From Nemertoderma westbladi (Eukaryota; Xenacoelomorpha; Nemertodermatida; Nemertodermatidae), in the NCBI GenBank assembly GCA_032718475.1, contig JAUCBJ010005463.1, positions 1 through 64,000 on the forward strand: 64,000 nt of DNA. Direction: 5' to 3'. The stretch's first letter is position 1, and each line of letters starts with the position of its first letter. Positions 10,919 to 20,344 of the stretch are shown piece by piece. A program made the translations under genes and the position numbers. The notes below the pieces were generated by a model, which had not been told where the DNA came from, made no database searches, and worked only from the letters and a program-made list of their open reading frames with translations.

Positions 10919-12547
10919 TAACATATGGAGTGGGCGTGTGACCATATTATTTTATATTTGTTTTTATTTTATATTTATGTATGTATTATTATGTACTTTA
11001 TTATAATCGTTTTTATTCAATTTTATTTAGTAGAATGTTATTTTAGTGATTATTTAGTAGATTAGTGCAATATATTAGTGTTTATTACGTACGTAATTAC
11101 TTATAATATATATTAGTGCGACGGCGAGAAATAATTATTTTTTCTCTTTCCTTACTGTCCGTATCATATTGTAAATACGTGACTACAGTAAGATGAAATG
11201 TCCGTACTTAGTAAAGTACAATAAAGCCACTACTATATTCAAGTATTATTGGTAGGCAGAGTATTAGGAATGCAAAGTTCAGATCCTCGTGTCTCGGCTA
11301 AACCAAGCTCTGGGTAGACCTTGGAAACGACTTGCCTCTTCACACTGACATTGCTTTGTGCGATATTGCTCTCATACCATATATAATAATACATATAGTA
11401 GCGTGATGTCCCTCTAACAGTAGCGTAAAACGCAAATAAATCTGTTAAACTTTTTGACCATCTGTAATTCTAGTCGATTAAGATATCGCGGCACCCACCG
11501 ATATACTTGAAAGACAAATTCTAGAATCAATGGTTAACGTCCCCAGACAAGTTCTGGAATAAATCGGTGCCCATCTTAAATATTAATTTAATATTTGTTA
11601 AAATCTGTAAAATTCAGATCTGTTAACAATTCTAGTCGATTAAGATATCGTAGCACTTCCCGATACTCTTAAAAGACAAATTTCATAGAATTAAGGATCC
11701 TATGTCCCCAGACCTGCTCTGGAATCAAATTGTGTCAATTTTAACATCAAATAATAAAATTCACGGGAATAAATTTAAATTCATATTTTTAAATGAATTT
11801 CATAAATTGTCATTTTGTACAATTTATAACATTCCCAAAATTCCATTAATTAATAGATCGTGGGAGCGGAGATTCATCCTGTTGAGTGTATTAGAGTGCG
11901 AGAATCTCCAACATATAGTCAATAGCCGATAAAATTAATAAAATCATGCATAAAGAGGATATTGACAATTAAAGAATTATTATTAAATAGCATCCCAGAT
12001 CTGTATGCATGAGAATTACCCTAATTCTACCGCTAGCATTCCATAATGTCACCATAGCAACACCCACGCTAGAATTAGAAGCAAGTTAAAAGAACAATAG
12101 AAAGCTTGTCCCATTGCATAGCATAGAGAATACATAGCACACTGTTAGTATCCAAGGATACACAGTAATAAAGTGACATTCTGGAAGGCACTGACTAACG
12201 GACAAATGGCCTGTGTGTGTGCAGTTGTTGACAGTTGTGTGGAATTTGTGCGTTTGTAGGTGAATGTTACTGCTAAGGTGTGTTTACAGTAGCTAGTCGC
12301 AATTGTGAAAGTAGCCCAACTCTCCTATAGAAAGAACCTAAAGTGGATTCAAGCCTTTGGGACGGACAGTGGAGTGACTTGTGCCGGTTATCGTTGTCGT
12401 GATGTTGCTACATGTTGGCGTAAACACCACGACGACGGTACATCGGCGCTGAGAATCCCACTGTCCGGGGGCAAAGAGAAGTAGGCAGCGACGTCCGCTC
12501 GCCTAAACATAAACTCATTTCGATATTAATAAACTCAGATAGCAGGT
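10919..12547 (+). other. Spacer between pol remnant and ORF2 in element 1
   Basis: About 1.6 kb, AT-rich, conserved with 29,862-33,040 of element 2 in reverse orientation. A 76-codon ORF at 11702-11932 has a counterpart in element 2 (30,483-30,698). Its differences are mostly amino-acid changing, so I do not call it a gene. It may contain the signals that allow ORF2 to be expressed, but no convincing conserved splice acceptor is visible. Confidence 0.5.
11463..11735 (+). repeat. Repeated module with a CCAGA...TCTGG hairpin
   Basis: Two successive modules contain TCTAGTCGATTAAGATATCG, an AAAGACAAATT stretch and GTCCCCAGAC followed by TCTGGAAT. Each can form the small stem CCAGA/TCTGG with a different loop (CAAGT, CCTGC). 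Element 2 keeps two such modules (about 30,690-30,790 and 30,910-31,020) with other loops. Confidence 0.6.
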
Positions 12548-13999
12548 ATGACGGAGTTGATAGAAGATGATCTTGGTATCAGGGAGCGATATACTCTACC
12601 TTTGCCAGCATTTGTGGATAGCTTGATACGCGGTGAAACCGATCCAACCATTACGGAGGACGATGGTCGTTATATCGAACCGCCGATGTCCCAAGAGCAA
12701 CTTACGCGTGAATTGGACTAGCGAAAATTCACCTCTCGCTATACGCATCGTAATGGTACGTATATGGACTTCCTAACTACCGGCCATCCTATCGATTTAC
12801 ATGATACGGACGATGTAGACACCGAAAGGGAAATGGTTCTATTTAAATATCATACCCAGCGGAGTCGTAACGATAAACCGAGAATAGATCACGAAAATTC
12901 TATTCGTAACAGACTGGGAAGACGAACCAATATGCCTAGAATCTGAGGAGATTCAGCCTATCGCGCCCGGAACAGCGACAACGACTACATCATAGAATGG
13001 TATCAAGGTCCACAGTGTCTCACTGCGTACGATTATCGACATGCCAACTATGTTTCTAGGCAACGTTGTCGGTTATGCGCATCGAGAGACCATGTTACGC
13101 CCATGGACACAAACGTCGTCCGCTGTTCCTATTTCCACGAACAACCGGCGATGGAAATTTATTGCGTGTATTGCAGACTCAATAACTTGCACATTTTTGC
13201 GGTTTGCCCTCAATTTATGACTCAATGTCACCATTGTCAACTAAAGGGACACGCCAGTTTCGATTGCCCTTTTGATCACAACTTGGAAAGCGTAGATGAA
13301 ATGATCACACTACGTTACATCAGAGCTTGTGAAGCGAACGCTGATTTACATTGTGATTCGCGCCATCATTATTATCCTGGACGCGCTTACGAAGGAATTT
13401 ATGCGTTCCATCCTTATCTATTCGCTTCTGTCGAACAGAAATCACGCATATCGAGTTACGAACTACTGAAGCGCGTCGGAGAATGTATTTCAACTAAATT
13501 CGTACGCAAATTTCTCAGGAGTGTTAATCCTAGCGACCTTCATTCCTCTAACTTAATCAATTATATCCGTCAGGATCCGGACTATGGAGACTTGTTTGTT
13601 AACTCACACCCCGAGTTACAGGAAGTACATCGACGGCCTTACGAATACCGAGCCCGCGAACGCGAGTTGGAAAGGACCATTAAACCCCGGAGGTTTCTAA
13701 CTGCCTATGGTCCACCCACGGCCCTCGTTCAGACCACTCGTAAAGGACCCGTAAGAGCGGCTGTCTTGAAACGAGCTCTCAAAGCCGTTAGACCCCTCTC
13801 CCCGGACGTTGATGTCAATCAACCCGGTACTTCGACTGGCGGATACACCGACCATAATCCTACACCCTCTGATGCAATCATATTGCACCCTTCACCCAGG
13901 AGTTATAGCCCTCCTTGTAAAGTGGCTCGCCCCAAAGAGAAAAGGACTCTGGCTAGCTTTAAAAAACTGCGTAAACGCCGTCCGCGCAAGAAAGACTAA
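12548..13999 (+). pseudogene. ORF2 of element 1: Cys-rich, zinc-knuckle protein in the envelope position (broken)
   Basis: One frame runs from ATG 12548 (MTELIEDDLGIRERY) to TAA 13999, interrupted by TAG at 12719-12721 and TGA at 12944-12946. The intact stretch 12947-13999 has paired cysteines (RCRLC, YCVYC) and a canonical CX2CX4HX4C knuckle, CHHCQLKGHASFDC, at 13226-13267. A strongly basic tail follows (KEKRTLASFKKLRKRRPRKKD). Comparison with element 2 shows that a middle section (after RNRL) is deleted here. No signal peptide or membrane segment is visible, so it is not a recognisable envelope. The knuckle suggests nucleic-acid binding; I recognise no family. It lies between pol and the polypurine tract. 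Confidence 0.75.
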
Positions 14000-14069
14000 C
14001 TGTTTAGAGTATTTACGTATATTAGAAACTGTGATTTTGTATATTTTATAGACTTAAATCCCATTTTCT

Positions 14070-14077
14070 GGGAGCGG
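14070..14077 (+). promoter_or_regulatory. Polypurine tract of element 1
   Basis: GGGAGCGG directly precedes the 3' LTR. The same octamer in reverse orientation directly precedes the 3' LTR of element 2 (28067-28074), so it is the likely plus-strand primer. Confidence 0.75.
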
Positions 14078-15364
14078 TGTAAAAGCTTCTGTGGGATATA
14101 ACTGGCCCCTTTGCTTCGCAATCCAGTTTCCCCCCAGGCGCTGGAATACTCTAAAAGGGTTCTCTAACTGTATAAATATTCCCCTCGCCCTCAAGGTACC
14201 GTTACAGGTGTTTTAACGGACATAAAAGTCATTCTGCTATATACGTGTTTTAGCGGACATGGTAAGACAAAAAACCTGCAATGCGACAAATACCTTTCAT
14301 AGCTTAGCCGTGATGATTCATATTACGACATCTAACAGCTGGTTGCTGACATGGAAACAGCCATTGGACGCATGGTTCTTTGTTTGGCTTGAACCAATCA
14401 GAGCGATTTTTCCTGTCGACGTGTAGCTTTTCGGTCGATCATAAGGAGTGTGTTCAGTCTTACGTTTTTTTCTTGATACTTTGTTGTTATTGCTGTCTAG
14501 GCCAGGAACAACGGCTCTAGAGTCAATTCGTTTCATACTTTTAGAAGAAACATTAGTAGGCTTAAATTATAGAGCGTATGACTGTTATCAATTCAATTCA
14601 GTCTATATCATAACACATCATATATTAATTTATATCAACTTGTTTCTATTCTTGTATTATCGGTTCAATATACATTATTATACTGCTGTTTACTATCGTG
14701 TTTGGTTGAACATTATTTGGAGAACATCTATAAAGAACCCAAATTTCCCAATTTTCTTGATACACTACAGGTTAGAGAGACGGGTTATATATAGCGATTG
14801 CGACTTATATTATTGTGGTTTGTAGTGAATTTAATGCTATTTGATAAGCACTACATGAGTCCGTTGCTGTTCGCTTTATATATGATAAAATTCATTGACG
14901 GTCGGCAAATTAGTGAGCAGTATTGTGTGTTACCGGTAGTGTGCATGATTGTGATTGATAACTAAGCATTTCCTAAAGAATGCGCCTCATACATGAATCA
15001 TAAGCCTTACCGACTTACCGTTGTGATTAGTGTAAGTCATATCTCTGTTTACCTAGATAGAGCGCCACGTCCTAAAGGAACTGTTAATATTTCCCGAAAG
15101 TAAATAATATTAGTCAGAAATTAATTATTAACGATCAATCGAATAATACAATACCGTAAGCTTCACTGCAATAATAATTTAAGCCCTCAGAATCCAGTCT
15201 CCCGGGATTATCCAGCGGGTGAATGGACGCGCACTAGGCTGGCTTCTGCTAATGTTGTGTTTATTGGTATTAAATATTTGTCAACTTCTAAAGTCTATTT
15301 ATAAACCAAAAGACATATAAATTTTGGCAGGTTAAACTGCTAAAGGTCTTCAAAAGCGCGTACA
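14078..15364 (+). repeat. 3' LTR of element 1
   Basis: It is 1,287 bp, the partner of 2813-4099, and is followed by the target duplication TTTGG at 15365-15369. Confidence 0.93.
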
Positions 15365-15369
15365 TTTGG

Positions 15370-16718
15370 TTATCTTGTGCAGCTGCCTGTTTTGCTGCTA
15401 CCTCCCCCCCCCAGACTGTTATACCCCCATATTTACCATTTACCTCCTACCCCCACCCCACCCCCCCCCCCCCCCCCACACACACACAGTGCTGTTACAT
15501 TCCTGTTTCCCCCTCATGTACATTATTTTTTTACTCCTTCCCTTATTAGTAACTACATCGTTTATTGTTTTGGTGAGAAAACCCATCCCTGTAACCTGAT
15601 CCTTTCCCTCAATTGGTAATAACATAGTTTATTGGTTTGGTCAGAATATGTTATTATTATTGTTGTTATTTCATTGCTTGGCAGTGATGAGAATTGTAAT
15701 ACTGTAATATATTGTATGTGTATGGGTGGTAACCGGAATCACTAAGTGCGATGGGGGATAACATGAATGGGAGGGAATTATTGTGCCCATGATTAATGTT
15801 TGTGCCCTTGATTAATACGTGTCCCTCATTTAATATTTGTGTCCCTCATTAATCTTTGTGTTCCTCATCAATGTTTGTGACCCACATTAATGTTTGTCCC
15901 TCTGATTAATGTTTGTCCCTCATTAATGTTTGTGACGCTGATAAATATCTGTCCCTCATTTAATGTTTGTGTCCAGATCGCTATGGGTTTCCGTACGTTT
16001 TGGACGACTTGGTCAGCAACTTTAATTTGAGTAACATTAACTTTTAGTCTACGTTATATGTATGAGGCATCTTTTACAGCAACAAACTTCGCGTTTACAT
16101 AGAGCAACTTGATCGGCAACCTAACTTGCTTACCAAACTGCTGACAAAGTTGCTCAAAATGTTGTCACGTAGAAAAAAAAAGAGTATTTAATTATTCATC
16201 ATGATGTACTGTAAGTTAATTTTAACTTTAACGTAGCTGTAACCCTGTAGCTAGACTTTGTTCTTACTGTAGAGTACCACTCAAGCCTATATTTTGTACT
16301 TAGAGTTCCGCTTGCTTGAATCGAACTTTTGTTCTTATACTAATAGTTCTGCATTTGGCTACATTTTGTTCAATTTGTATTGATACATGATTCTAACAGC
16401 AGTCCCGTACTTATTTTATAAGCAATTAATACCAAAATATCAAACACTTATGGAGCCCCAAAAGATACCGATTTGAATTAAAAAAAAATTCCCAATTCAA
16501 ATTCAAAGTGTTAGCTATATTATATGTGATTATTTGTTATTATTGCGTTCACAGGTAATACTAACACCTGCTCATTTGCTAGTTAACATGTTAGATAGCA
16601 CGTATTAGCTAATAACAAATGCGCACATGTATTACGTGCGCTCTACGCACTAAGGATGCACGATACACCTTGTCTCTAGTAATTATGATATATTTTGCGT
16701 GTTTTTTGTAAAAAAAGC
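15370..16718. other. Non-coding DNA with poly-C/CA tract
   Basis: A C-rich run ending in a short CA repeat lies at about 15,445-15,488. Short ORFs across it are low-complexity and not credible. Apart from the minisatellite described separately, nothing is recognised up to the SINE. Confidence 0.5.
15778..15975. repeat. Degenerate minisatellite (TTAATGTTTGT family)
   Basis: About ten loose copies of an 18-20 bp unit such as GTCCCTCATTAATGTTTGTG. It is the reverse complement of the minisatellite at 2537-2625. Before element 1 inserted, the two arrays were about 0.5 kb apart in inverted orientation. Confidence 0.7.
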
Positions 16719-16960
16719 GGGGGTAGCTCAGTTGGTTGAGCGCCGGGCCTGCAATCTAATGGTTGTAGGTCCAGCCCCGCCAGGGTCCACTCAGCCTTTC
16801 ATCCACTGGGGTCGATAAAATGAGTACCTGTTAAATAACTGGGAGCAAATCTTGGGATAGGAGTAGCGCCCACCCCTACCCTCGGGTAGCAGCTATCGAA
16901 AGAGGAGCCTTCGGGTCGCCTCCGGCTTCGGCCGACTGTTTGCTTTTGCTTTGCTTTTGT
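16719..16960 (+). mobile_element. tRNA-derived SINE
   Basis: The head GGGGGTAGCTCAGTTGG matches a tRNA 5' end with an A box, and GGTTGTAGGTCC is a degenerate B box. The anticodon-loop area resembles tRNA-Cys (CTGCAATC). The body contains TCAGCCTTTCATCC and GGGGTCGATAAAATGAGTACC, a central block shared by many invertebrate SINEs. It ends with a GCTTTTGCTTTGCTTTTG tail. The degenerate B box and the long tail argue against a working tRNA gene. Confidence 0.85.
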
Positions 16961-17284
16961 AAAAATTCGGACTTATGGTGTTTTGACAAATTGAGGATAC
17001 CATGTTTTCTGGCATTACCCCGAGTACGCTGCGCAGACACTAAATTTGCCATAACTTTTGAGTGCTTTCATGGATTTTACTCAAATTACGTGCAAACACC
17101 TTTTCTACGTCAATGCTCTTTGTACACAATCAATAAAATTTAATGATGAAATATGTCAAAAAATTTAAATCACAAAAAAGTTAAATCACACTATTTCTAT
17201 TAAATCCCACAATTAAATAAACCAATCTACTGTAGGTTTTGATTTTGTTTAATTTTCATAAGTCGAATCAAATCGAATATTTTT
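16961..17284. other. Non-coding, nothing recognised
   Basis: AT-rich sequence between the SINE and a TTCGA-rich tract. No ORF, repeat or RNA is supported. Confidence 0.4.
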
Positions 17285-17420
17285 TTTAGACTTTCGATTC
17301 GATTTCGTCATTTTTCGATTCGATTCGATTTCTGGAAAAATCGCTTTCGATTCGATTTCGACCCAGTAAAATTCGTTCGATGCGATTCAATTTTCGATTC
17401 GATGTCGATTCGACCCCAGT
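17285..17420. repeat. TTCGATTCGA simple repeat
   Basis: Interrupted runs of TTCGATTCGATTTCG lie next to the 3' end of LINE B. It may be the tail or 3' UTR of that LINE on the minus strand. Confidence 0.6.
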
Positions 17421-17834
17421 CGCAGTCCCTCCCTGCCTTGTAGTTAGTGAATCTGGTGCTGCTTGCTGCTTGGGTTCGGGTTTTGGCTGCTGATAGGCTT
17501 GGGGCACCTTGGACTACATTTGCTATATTCGTTGTGAATTTCCCCATTGGAGACCCTACCGCAATTGCTTCCTGCGTAATGTTTCTGTAGTAGCTTCCTC
17601 TGTACGACTCTCGAGAGCTCAATGATTCTAAAAACTTTTATTGGCGTCTTCCTATGATGCTACTGATAGGGTTCTCTGTGCCGGGTGTGGAAGCCCGTAC
17701 TGATAATAACTGCTTTAGAGTTCGGAAGAATATTTTACATACTGATTTAATGTTCGGAGACAGCCATGTTTCGCACCCATACTGTATAATAACGATGATT
17801 GCGGAACAGCTTGCCTGACTGTCTTATTTATTAG
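17421..17834 (-). pseudogene. LINE B, segment 4: RT C-terminus
   Basis: The minus strand reads VRQAVPQSSLLY..., then in another frame YGCETWLSPNIKSVCKIFF and TLKQLLSVRASTPGTENPI. These are the thumb-to-C-terminus signatures of CR1/L2-like non-LTR reverse transcriptases. The sequence continues, after element 3, from the segment at 25135-25690. It is decayed by frameshifts. Confidence 0.75.
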
Positions 17835-18392
17835 TGTGACGGGATCGGTCGACCCCGATTTATCCGGTTGTTTGCTTACGCGTCCCCGCCGTGTGTATGT
17901 GGAAAGAGTTCTGGTTGAGAGTCTAAGTATCCTTGGTATGTATAATAACTGAGAACAGATGATTGATAATAACTGAATGAGTACCGGTAAGATAGTAACT
18001 GAATGATGATGGTGGCGACGATGGTAACAAAGTCATCGCTCTGCCCTGACTGCACTGAGATAACTGAGCAAATAACATGGTTACCGGTAGTATATATTGC
18101 ACCGTTGGCCGCATTACATTACTCAGTCGATGCTTGCCCTCCCATTGGCTGATAGCTCACTTCTCGCCCTCCCATCTCTCTAGGAGTGTTCCTCCCCCGC
18201 TACTGTTATTCTCTCTCCCCTGGAGGTATAACCTCTGACCCCCATTAAGCGTACGTCCTCTGGGGTTTCTTGTCCCCTTTTTATTGGGGTGATACAAGGT
18301 TGATTGTTAATCAACCTTGTACTCCCAATATTGCTTAAGGCGCTCTTTCCCACTTTATGGGGGTTGGTGTGGCAGAATTGAATACGCTCACA
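17835..18392 (-). repeat. 3' LTR of element 3
   Basis: 558 bp. 17859-18392 aligns without length change to the 5' LTR at 24601-25134, with roughly a dozen differences by eye. The outer 24 bases (17835-17858) have no counterpart in the 5' LTR. Confidence 0.85.
18280..18321 (-). terminator. Hairpin followed by polyadenylation signal in the element 3 LTR
   Basis: Reading the minus strand, a perfect 13-bp stem (18321-18309 with 18305-18293, 3-base loop) lies just upstream of AATAAA (18285-18280). In the 5' LTR the stem is intact at 25035-25063 while the loop differs (GGT against GTT on +). This fits a structured poly(A) site. Confidence 0.6.
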
Positions 18393-18402
18393 CTCCCCCC
18401 CA
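18393..18402 (-). promoter_or_regulatory. Polypurine tract of element 3
   Basis: On the minus strand a G-run ending GGGGGAG abuts the TGTGAG start of the 3' LTR, the expected place for the plus-strand primer. Confidence 0.65.
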
Positions 18403-19726
18403 TGCTATCTTCCTGGTGAGAAGATAGCATCAACCACTAAGTGCGCTTCAATTCCGCTGGAACTCGATCTACTATCGGGTGTGGGGTGGAGTTGTTTTTT
18501 CTTGGAGTCGGCTTTCCAGGCTGCTCCCTATGGGTATGATGTCACTACCCTCTGGCGTCTCGTGTCGGGCCGATCGTGCGCTTCTTTCACACAACTTTTG
18601 TTTTCCCAACACTCTCACCACTCTAACTCCGCTCTAACTCCTCCACTCGAACTTACTCTCTCCTCACACCTGAATCGCACTCGCCTGCTCTCTCTCTCGC
18701 CAGCAGCTCCTCTCCATACTCCTCTCTACTCTCTGCCACTCCCTAAGGCCCTAATCTCTAATGCTACACCTGTGCTATCATACTATCTACCTTACTACTT
18801 ACTTGCTAACTATCTAACTCTCCTACTTTCTACTAACTCTCCGACTCTAACTAGCTCTACTAAGTCTAACTCCTACTAACTCTTCTAAGTCTCTAACTCC
18901 TAGCTCTACTAAGTCTACTAACTCTTAGTACTTCTAGCTCTAACTAAAAACCTCTAACTTTCTACTAACTCTAACTAGAACTCTCTAACTATCTACTAAT
19001 TCTAACTCTACTGCTGCTACCTCTAACTCTGCTACCACCTCTATCTTCGTGGCGCTTGCGGTGCCCACAACCACTCTCTGCTACTACTTCCATCTACATG
19101 TCGCTTGCGGTGCCCACAACCACTCTACTACTACCTCTACTCTACTACTACCTCTACTCTACGTGGCGCTTGCGGTGCCCACAACCACTCTGCTTACTAC
19201 CTCCAACTCTACTAACTCTCTACTACCTCTAACTCTACTAACTCTCTCCTTCCACTACTACCTCTAACTCTACTAACTCTACTACCTCTACTTCGCTACT
19301 ACCTCTACTTCCTGGCACCCTATGTGCCCTCTCTACTACTCTACTACCTGGCACCCTATGTGCCCTCTCTACTACTCTACTACCTGGAACCACTCTCTGC
19401 TACTACTTTCTACGTGGCGCTTCCGGTGCCCACAACCCCTCTCTTACTACTTTCTACGTGGCACTTCCGTTGCCCACAACCACTCTGCTTACTACTCGTG
19501 GCATGTTAATATGCCACACTCCCTTACCCCGCCGCCTTCTAACTTAACTTCTACTTTACTTACTACTAACTATCTGACTACGAACACCTTACTATCTTCT
19601 ACTAACTATTTATTATACAATTATTTTATTATTTATTTTTAATTAAATAATTAATTTTTGTGGGAAGGGCGTCTCGCCCTCATTCCCACCCCCCTCAGTC
19701 CAAAATATTGGACGACTAAACTCCAC
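18403..19726 (-). repeat. Purine-rich low-complexity 3' region of element 3
   Basis: On + this is CTACTAACTCTACCTCTA-like pyrimidine-rich sequence. It is punctuated at about 19,045-19,500 by repeated GTGGCGCTTGCGGTGCCC and CCACAACCACTCT phrases and CTGGCACCCTATGTGCCC copies. ORFs on + are composition artefacts. It separates the last ORF of element 3 from its 3' LTR, where RT and integrase would be expected. Confidence 0.65.
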
Positions 19727-20344
19727 CTAACTAGGGCGATTCTTCCAACAGGCACTCTCCCACTGCTCCCCTTGTAGGTCCTGTAGGATTCGCCACACTC
19801 TCCTCGCCAATTCCAACTGACCAGGAATTGGTTCTCCCTCTTCCGCCACCCTAAAATCGGGTCTCTCCGCCGCCTTCTTAACTATCTCGTCTCCTGGCAT
19901 CAAAATGCCACCTCCCACCTTGTTATCTCCTGGCGGCAGAATGAATAGAAAGTGAAAGAACAGGCAAAACAGAAGGTACAATAGTAGTCCTATCCCTTTC
20001 CATCCTGTCTTCCTACTCGAGTTCCCCCTTGTCGGTATGCCTCCCAACCGGACCGGCGTCTCTTCCGGACACTCCTCTGGACACTCCTTCCGACGCTCCT
20101 CCGGGCACTCCCCCGGAGTGTTGTCCTCCGGACATCTCGCCGTCCGCTCCTCTCCATCTCCATGCCGATACTTGCTGGGAAATCTATTCTCCTCCGCCCA
20201 CTCTCTTACTGTTACTTCCCTGTCTGGCTCTACTATCTCCTGTTTCTCCTCTTCGTCCTCTGCGTCTACGGTGCCTGGTAACATGCACCCTGATGTCTCT
20301 GTCACACTGCATGGGATCTTGGTTTTAACTGGGCCGCTAAGCAT
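19727..20344 (-). pseudogene. Element 3 polyprotein end: protease C-terminus plus hydrophobic segment
   Basis: This is a 205-codon frame. Its upstream reading TAILTPFGWMLSGPV matches the conserved end of BEL/Pao protease regions (T.LGW.L.GP). It continues through acidic and Cys/Pro/Glu-rich sequence (repeated CPEE) to a strongly hydrophobic stretch (GLLLYLLFCLFFHFLFILPP), then a soluble tail ending ACWKNRPS and a stop at 19727. No RT follows. The hydrophobic stretch could be a membrane anchor, which would be unusual after a protease. It could also be a by-product of T-rich sequence. Confidence 0.6.

Larger units (their letters stand above)
2813..15364 (+). mobile_element. Element 1: full-length non-autonomous BEL/Pao-type LTR retrotransposon with extra ORF2
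   Basis: Two 1,287-bp direct repeats start TGTAAAAG and end GCGCGTACA. They are flanked by the 5-bp duplication TTTGG (2808-2812 and 15365-15369), the size expected for BEL/Pao. By eye the LTRs differ at only three positions, so the insertion is young. Inside are a 2.2-kb leader, a 1,528-codon Gag-protease ORF fused in frame to scraps of RNase H and integrase, a 1.6-kb spacer, the broken ORF2, and a polypurine tract. RT and most of integrase are absent, so movement must have depended on proteins from another copy. The closest relative in the window is element 2 on the other strand. Confidence 0.93.

Noticed and set aside
11702-11932. 76-codon ORF conserved between elements 1 and 2
   Set aside because: Differences between the copies are mostly amino-acid changing and the region is AT-rich with repeated hairpin modules; conservation looks like nucleotide-level homology only.
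12200-12235. Splice acceptor (TGTGTGTGTGCAG) that could express ORF2
   Set aside because: The polypyrimidine/AG context is not kept in the matching sequence of element 2, so it is probably chance.
12548-13999. ORF2 as an envelope glycoprotein
   Set aside because: No signal peptide, cleavage site or membrane anchor in either copy; the Cys spacing fits zinc binding instead.
16719-16790. Possible functional tRNA-Cys gene
   Set aside because: The B box is degenerate, acceptor pairing is imperfect, and the sequence continues into a typical SINE body and tail.
18481-19642. Plus-strand ORFs in the CTACTAACTC-rich block
   Set aside because: Repetitive Ser/Thr/Leu-rich translations are a result of base composition; the element is on the minus strand.
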